Shown here: piece by piece, positions 5,012 through 7,622 of the stretch
Numbering within the stretch: position 1 is the stretch's first letter
Layout: each line of letters starts with the position of its first letter
Origin: Bacillota bacterium
Lineage (GTDB): Bacteria; Bacillota; Clostridia; Peptostreptococcales; Acidaminobacteraceae
Direction of reading: 5' to 3'
Length of the DNA: 7,622 nucleotides
Assembly: GCA_030529205.1 (NCBI GenBank)
Contig: JAUMXJ010000048.1
Location: 1 to 7,622 of the forward strand
Translations under genes and position numbers: made by a program
Notes under the pieces: model-generated
The model's database searches: none
What the model saw: the letters and a program-made list of their open reading frames with translations, nothing else
Told to the model about the DNA's origin: nothing

Positions 5012-6283
5012 TTGAACAGTGCTGTGAAACTATACGTGAACTTTATCAAGACGATGAAAGTTCCGCTGAGATATTATTTTAGTGCCATTTTTTTTGCCGC
5101 TTTTGCCAATGGAACATACAATGTCCTTTTCCGTATTTATATGAAAAATCTCGGATTGGACGAAACCGTGATCGGTTCCGTCATATCGGTCCTCACAATC
5201 GGAACGGCAATCGGCGCTTTTTTCGGCGCCATGCTGACGCTTCGATTGGGGAAAAAATGGGCATTGATTTCCGGGCAGGCTTTGGTCTTCGTCTCCGCAC
5301 TGCTCATGGTAAACCTGCCTATAATTCCGGTTATTTATCTGTGTAATCTGTTCTTCGGTCTTGGCTTTTCCGTCATCAATGTGGTCAACAATCCGATTAT
5401 ATTTCAAAACACATCCGAAAAAGAGAGAATTACGGGGTTCAGCCTCGGGTTCATGATCAACAATCTGGCGGCCATGTCCGCAAGTTTTTTGAGCGGGAAT
5501 CTCTCTACCATGTTGACCGCACATTATGGGAGCATACAGGCAAACCGGCTGACGCTCAATATGTTTGCCTGTGCGTTTGTCATCGCCGTCGTCCTTTTCG
5601 CCAAGTTTTTTTCTTCCGATGACGGCGTCCGGGACGAGGATAAAGTCGAAAAACAGGATCAGAAGCATCTGTTCAGTGCATCTTTCCGCCATTACAAAGA
5701 GCTTTTTCGCGGCAGAACGGTGCTGTATATGCTGCAGACCAGCTGTATCGGATTCGGTGCCGGTTTGGTCGTGCCGTTTTTTCCGATTTACATCAAACAT
5801 GTGCTGGAGGTCGGAGACGGCATTGTGGGAAATATTATGGCGGCAACTCAGGTCGGTATGGCGCTCGGGGGTCTCATGGTGCCGCTTCTCGCAAAAAAAT
5901 TCGGCAGCATTAAGACCGTAATCGCCTGTCAGCTTATATCCATCCCGTTTTTGCTTTCGATTTCCATGCCGATGACCATGTGGACTGTGATGATCTCTTT
6001 GTTTATGCGTTCCGCGCTCATGAATATGGCGACTCCGGTGATCGGAAGCCTGGCGATGGAACTTGTGGACAAAGAACTTCAAACATTTATGAGTTCTCTG
6101 ATTCATCTGACCAATTCAGGGATGCGTGCATTGGGAGCCTTTGTCGGCGGATATATGATGTACAATATCGGCTACAATTCGCCGTACCCGCTTACCATAG
6201 CAGCCTATTTAATCGGGACGGCATTGTTCTATATCACTTTTCAAAATAAAACTAGGGGACAACGAACCGGAAACATGTCATAA
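5012..6283 (+). CDS. MFS family transporter (12 membrane segments, substrate unknown)
   Basis: This 423-residue hydrophobic protein has the two-times-six helix layout of the major facilitator superfamily. The first half spans about 20-200, then comes a charged cytoplasmic loop (202-235, DDGVRDEDKVEKQDQKH), then the second half to about 410. The loop after helix 2 contains LTLRLGKKWALISGQA (75-90), a degenerate form of the MFS motif GxLaDrxGrk. LLAKKFGSIKTVIACQ (292-307) is its counterpart in the second half. I cannot assign a substrate. Standing after a B12 operon hints at a cobalamin link, but it has its own promoter-like element, so that is weak. The start is TTG at 5012, with GAGG 7 nt upstream; the next in-frame ATG (5054) lacks a binding site. 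The gap to the next gene is 45 bp with no terminator, so co-transcription is likely. Confidence 0.9.
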   Translation: MNSAVKLYVNFIKTMKVPLRYYFSAIFFAAFANGTYNVLFRIYMKNLGLDETVIGSVISVLTIGTAIGAFFGAMLTLRLGKKWALISGQALVFVSALLMVNLPIIPVIYLCNLFFGLGFSVINVVNNPIIFQNTSEKERITGFSLGFMINNLAAMSASFLSGNLSTMLTAHYGSIQANRLTLNMFACAFVIAVVLFAKFFSSDDGVRDEDKVEKQDQKHLFSASFRHYKELFRGRTVLYMLQTSCIGFGAGLVVPFFPIYIKHVLEVGDGIVGNIMAATQVGMALGGLMVPLLAKKFGSIKTVIACQLISIPFLLSISMPMTMWTVMISLFMRSALMNMATPVIGSLAMELVDKELQTFMSSLIHLTNSGMRALGAFVGGYMMYNIGYNSPYPLTIAAYLIGTALFYITFQNKTRGQRTGNMS

Positions 6284-6315
6284 TGAATGTGGATACCGGT
6301 CAATTATGAACTTAT

Positions 6316-6325
6316 AAGGAAGGGG
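6316..6325 (+). promoter_or_regulatory. Ribosome binding site choosing the 6329 start
   Basis: AAGGAAGGGG lies 3-4 nt before ATG at 6329. The earlier in-frame ATG at 6287 overlaps the end of the MFS intergenic sequence and has no purine-rich site, and it would add 14 residues not typical of the family. Confidence 0.7.
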
Positions 6326-6328
6326 AAA

Positions 6329-7366
6329 ATGGGAAAAAGTTATCAGAATCTTTTGAACGAAGTAAGAGGGAAACTCGTTCATTGTAAAGCGTGCCCTGTA
6401 TGTAACGGCATCGCATGCGGAAACAATATGCCGGGTCCGGGATGTAAGGCTCCGGGAAATGTGGCGGCAAGAAATTACAGCAAGTGGTCGGATATACTCG
6501 TCAATATGGACACCATTGCCGAAAACTGCACGCCCTGTACGAAGATTCAGTTTTTCGGCAAAGAGTTTGCTGCACCGATTTTTGCGGCTCCGATCGGAGG
6601 GATTCCGATGCACTATAGCGATACCATGGATGATAAGGAATACAACGATATTCTTGCACCTGCCTGCAGGGAGGCGGGTATTTTCGCATTTGTCGGAGAC
6701 AGCGGAAAATATGAGATTTTCGAACAGATGATGAACAGTGTTAAAATGAGTGACGGCATTGCAATCCCGACAATCAAGCCATGGAATAAAGAAGCGGTTT
6801 TTCAGAGGATAGACGATGCGAAAAAAGCGGGTGCTTTTGCCATCAGTATGGATATCGACGGGGCGGGACTCGCTTTTCTGAAAGCGATTAATCCGAATGC
6901 CGGCAGCAAGACAGTGGAAGAGCTGAGAGAGATTATCGACTACGCCAAACAGGGTGAAAAATCCCTGCCGTTTATAATCAAAGGCATTATGACCGTCAAA
7001 GGTGCACGCAAAGCTGTCGAAGCCGGAGCGGACGGCATTGTGGTGTCGAATCACGGCGGACGGGTACAGGGAGGTCTGCCTTCAACGGCAGAGGTGCTTC
7101 CGGAAATTGTAGACGCCGTACACGGAAAGTGTGTCATTATTGTAGACGGGGGATTGCGCAATGGAGTGGATGTCTTTAAAGCGCTTGCACTCGGAGCGAA
7201 TGCGGTGCTCATCGGAAGACCGTTCGTTCCTGCAGTCTACGCCGGCGGGGCGGTAGGGGTAAAGATCTATATTGACGAAATCACGAAGGAGCTGAAGGAT
7301 ACCATGACAATGTGCGGTGCCGCTTCACTTCATGAAATCAATCGCGCAATGTGCAGATTTTCTTAA
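6329..7366 (+). CDS. FMN-dependent alpha-hydroxy-acid oxidizing protein with N-terminal cysteine cluster
   Basis: It belongs to the lactate/glycolate oxidase family (TIM barrel, FMN), oxidising a 2-hydroxy acid to a 2-oxo acid; substrate and electron acceptor are not determined. Conserved features are APIFAAPIGG (82-91), D175 in SMDID, K218 in FIIKGIMT, the catalytic base H242 and substrate Arg R245 in VVSNHGGR (238-245), and the FMN-phosphate region IIVDGGLRNG (270-279) and ALGANAVLIGRPF (287-299). The protein is 345 residues long, near family size. The N-terminus holds CKACPVCNGIAC and GPGC (C19, C22, C25, C30, C39), plus C67 and C70. This cluster is typical of a clostridial subgroup and may bind metal or Fe-S; that is inference. 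The active-site tyrosines of plant glycolate oxidase are not evident, and the usual R-x-L-D after the catalytic His reads RVQGG. Co-transcription with the flanking genes is likely. Confidence 0.92.
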   Translation: MGKSYQNLLNEVRGKLVHCKACPVCNGIACGNNMPGPGCKAPGNVAARNYSKWSDILVNMDTIAENCTPCTKIQFFGKEFAAPIFAAPIGGIPMHYSDTMDDKEYNDILAPACREAGIFAFVGDSGKYEIFEQMMNSVKMSDGIAIPTIKPWNKEAVFQRIDDAKKAGAFAISMDIDGAGLAFLKAINPNAGSKTVEELREIIDYAKQGEKSLPFIIKGIMTVKGARKAVEAGADGIVVSNHGGRVQGGLPSTAEVLPEIVDAVHGKCVIIVDGGLRNGVDVFKALALGANAVLIGRPFVPAVYAGGAVGVKIYIDEITKELKDTMTMCGAASLHEINRAMCRFS

Positions 7367-7386
7367 TGTGTAAAGGAGAAAAGCAT

Positions 7387-7622
7387 ATGAAAAAATTGAT
7401 TAATATGGCGTTTCTGTACGGTTTTCTGGGATTGATTTCCGGAGCATTTTACAGAGAGTTTACAAAGTTCATGGGATATCGCGGAACGACGACACTGAGT
7501 GTGCTGCATGTCCATTTGCTGGTGCTGGGCTTTACGCTTTTTCTGATTCTTGCGTTGTTTGCCGGAAGAAGCGACTTGACTTCGGATAAAATGTTCAAAC
7601 GCTTCTATTCGATTTACTCGGT
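7387..7622 (+). CDS. DUF2871 family membrane protein, N-terminal fragment (runs off window)
   Basis: The first 78 residues are visible: MKKLINMAFLYGFLGLISGA, FYREFTKFMGYRGTTTLS, VLHVHLLVLGFTLFLILALF, then AGRSDLTSDKMFKRFYSIYS. Two hydrophobic helices (about 5-21 and 37-59) flank a YREFTKF.GY.G.T.LSV.H.H segment characteristic of the uncharacterised DUF2871 family. The paired histidines in HVHLLVLG lie at the start of the second helix and are candidate heme or metal ligands, which is inference. ATG at 7387 follows AAAGGAG (7372-7378) with 8-nt spacing. It starts 20 bp after the hydroxy-acid dehydrogenase, so the two probably share a transcript. Confidence 0.85.
   Translation, partial: MKKLINMAFLYGFLGLISGAFYREFTKFMGYRGTTTLSVLHVHLLVLGFTLFLILALFAGRSDLTSDKMFKRFYSIYS

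Noticed and set aside
5030..6106. Long open frame (358 codons) on the minus strand opposite the MFS gene
   Set aside because: Its composition is rich in His, Arg, Gln and Asp with no recognisable motif, as expected for the antisense of a hydrophobic membrane protein; the plus-strand MFS frame explains the region.
6266..6300. ACCGG/CCGGT inverted repeat between the MFS and hydroxy-acid enzyme genes
   Set aside because: It has a 5-bp stem, a long loop and no T-run; likely chance.
1..7622. CRISPR arrays, insertion sequences, tRNA genes or phage genes
   Set aside because: I saw no spaced repeat array, transposase, terminal inverted repeats or tRNA-like cloverleaf; the window is fully accounted for by metabolic genes.

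Overview
The window is about 50% GC and tightly packed. It looks like a chromosomal segment of an anaerobic member of the Bacillota, of the Clostridia/Tissierellia or Negativicutes type. This placement rests on protein flavour, strong purine-rich Shine-Dalgarno sites, TTG start codons and extended -10 promoters. It is inference; no rRNA or species marker is present.

Layout: (1) 1-473 (+) is the C-terminal end of an elongation factor G family GTPase. (2) 474-593 is a leader/terminator region with three consecutive hairpins. (3) 594-4935 is a late cobalamin (vitamin B12) cluster. It holds a shortened cobyric acid synthase (cobQ/cbiP, +), then cbiB on the minus strand, convergent with cobQ. A 153-bp divergent control region follows, then a translationally coupled cobD-cobU-cobS operon (+). 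(4) 5012-7622 (+) holds an MFS transporter, an FMN-dependent alpha-hydroxy-acid dehydrogenase/oxidase with an N-terminal cysteine cluster, and the start of a DUF2871 membrane protein. These three are probably co-transcribed.

How the B12 genes fit together: CobD makes aminopropanol phosphate from threonine phosphate, and CbiB attaches it to (adenosyl)cobyric acid. CobU activates the product to the GDP form and CobS adds the lower-ligand riboside. These are the late steps from cobyric acid towards cobalamin; CobT, CobC and an adenosyltransferase are not in this window. CobQ would supply cobyric acid by amidation, but this CobQ has lost its whole glutaminase (GATase) domain. It keeps the ATP-binding synthetase domain and what looks like the family's extreme C-terminal tail, an apparently clean in-frame internal deletion. 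That is the most interesting observation here: either the pathway has decayed to cobyric acid salvage, or the synthetase works with ammonia or a separate glutaminase.

Regulation: I see no cobalamin riboswitch. Instead, the cobQ leader contains an intrinsic terminator downstream of its only visible promoter. cbiB appears leaderless, with its predicted transcription start on the A of ATG. The divergent region carries a perfect 10-bp direct repeat just upstream of a good sigma-A-type promoter for cobD-cobU-cobS.
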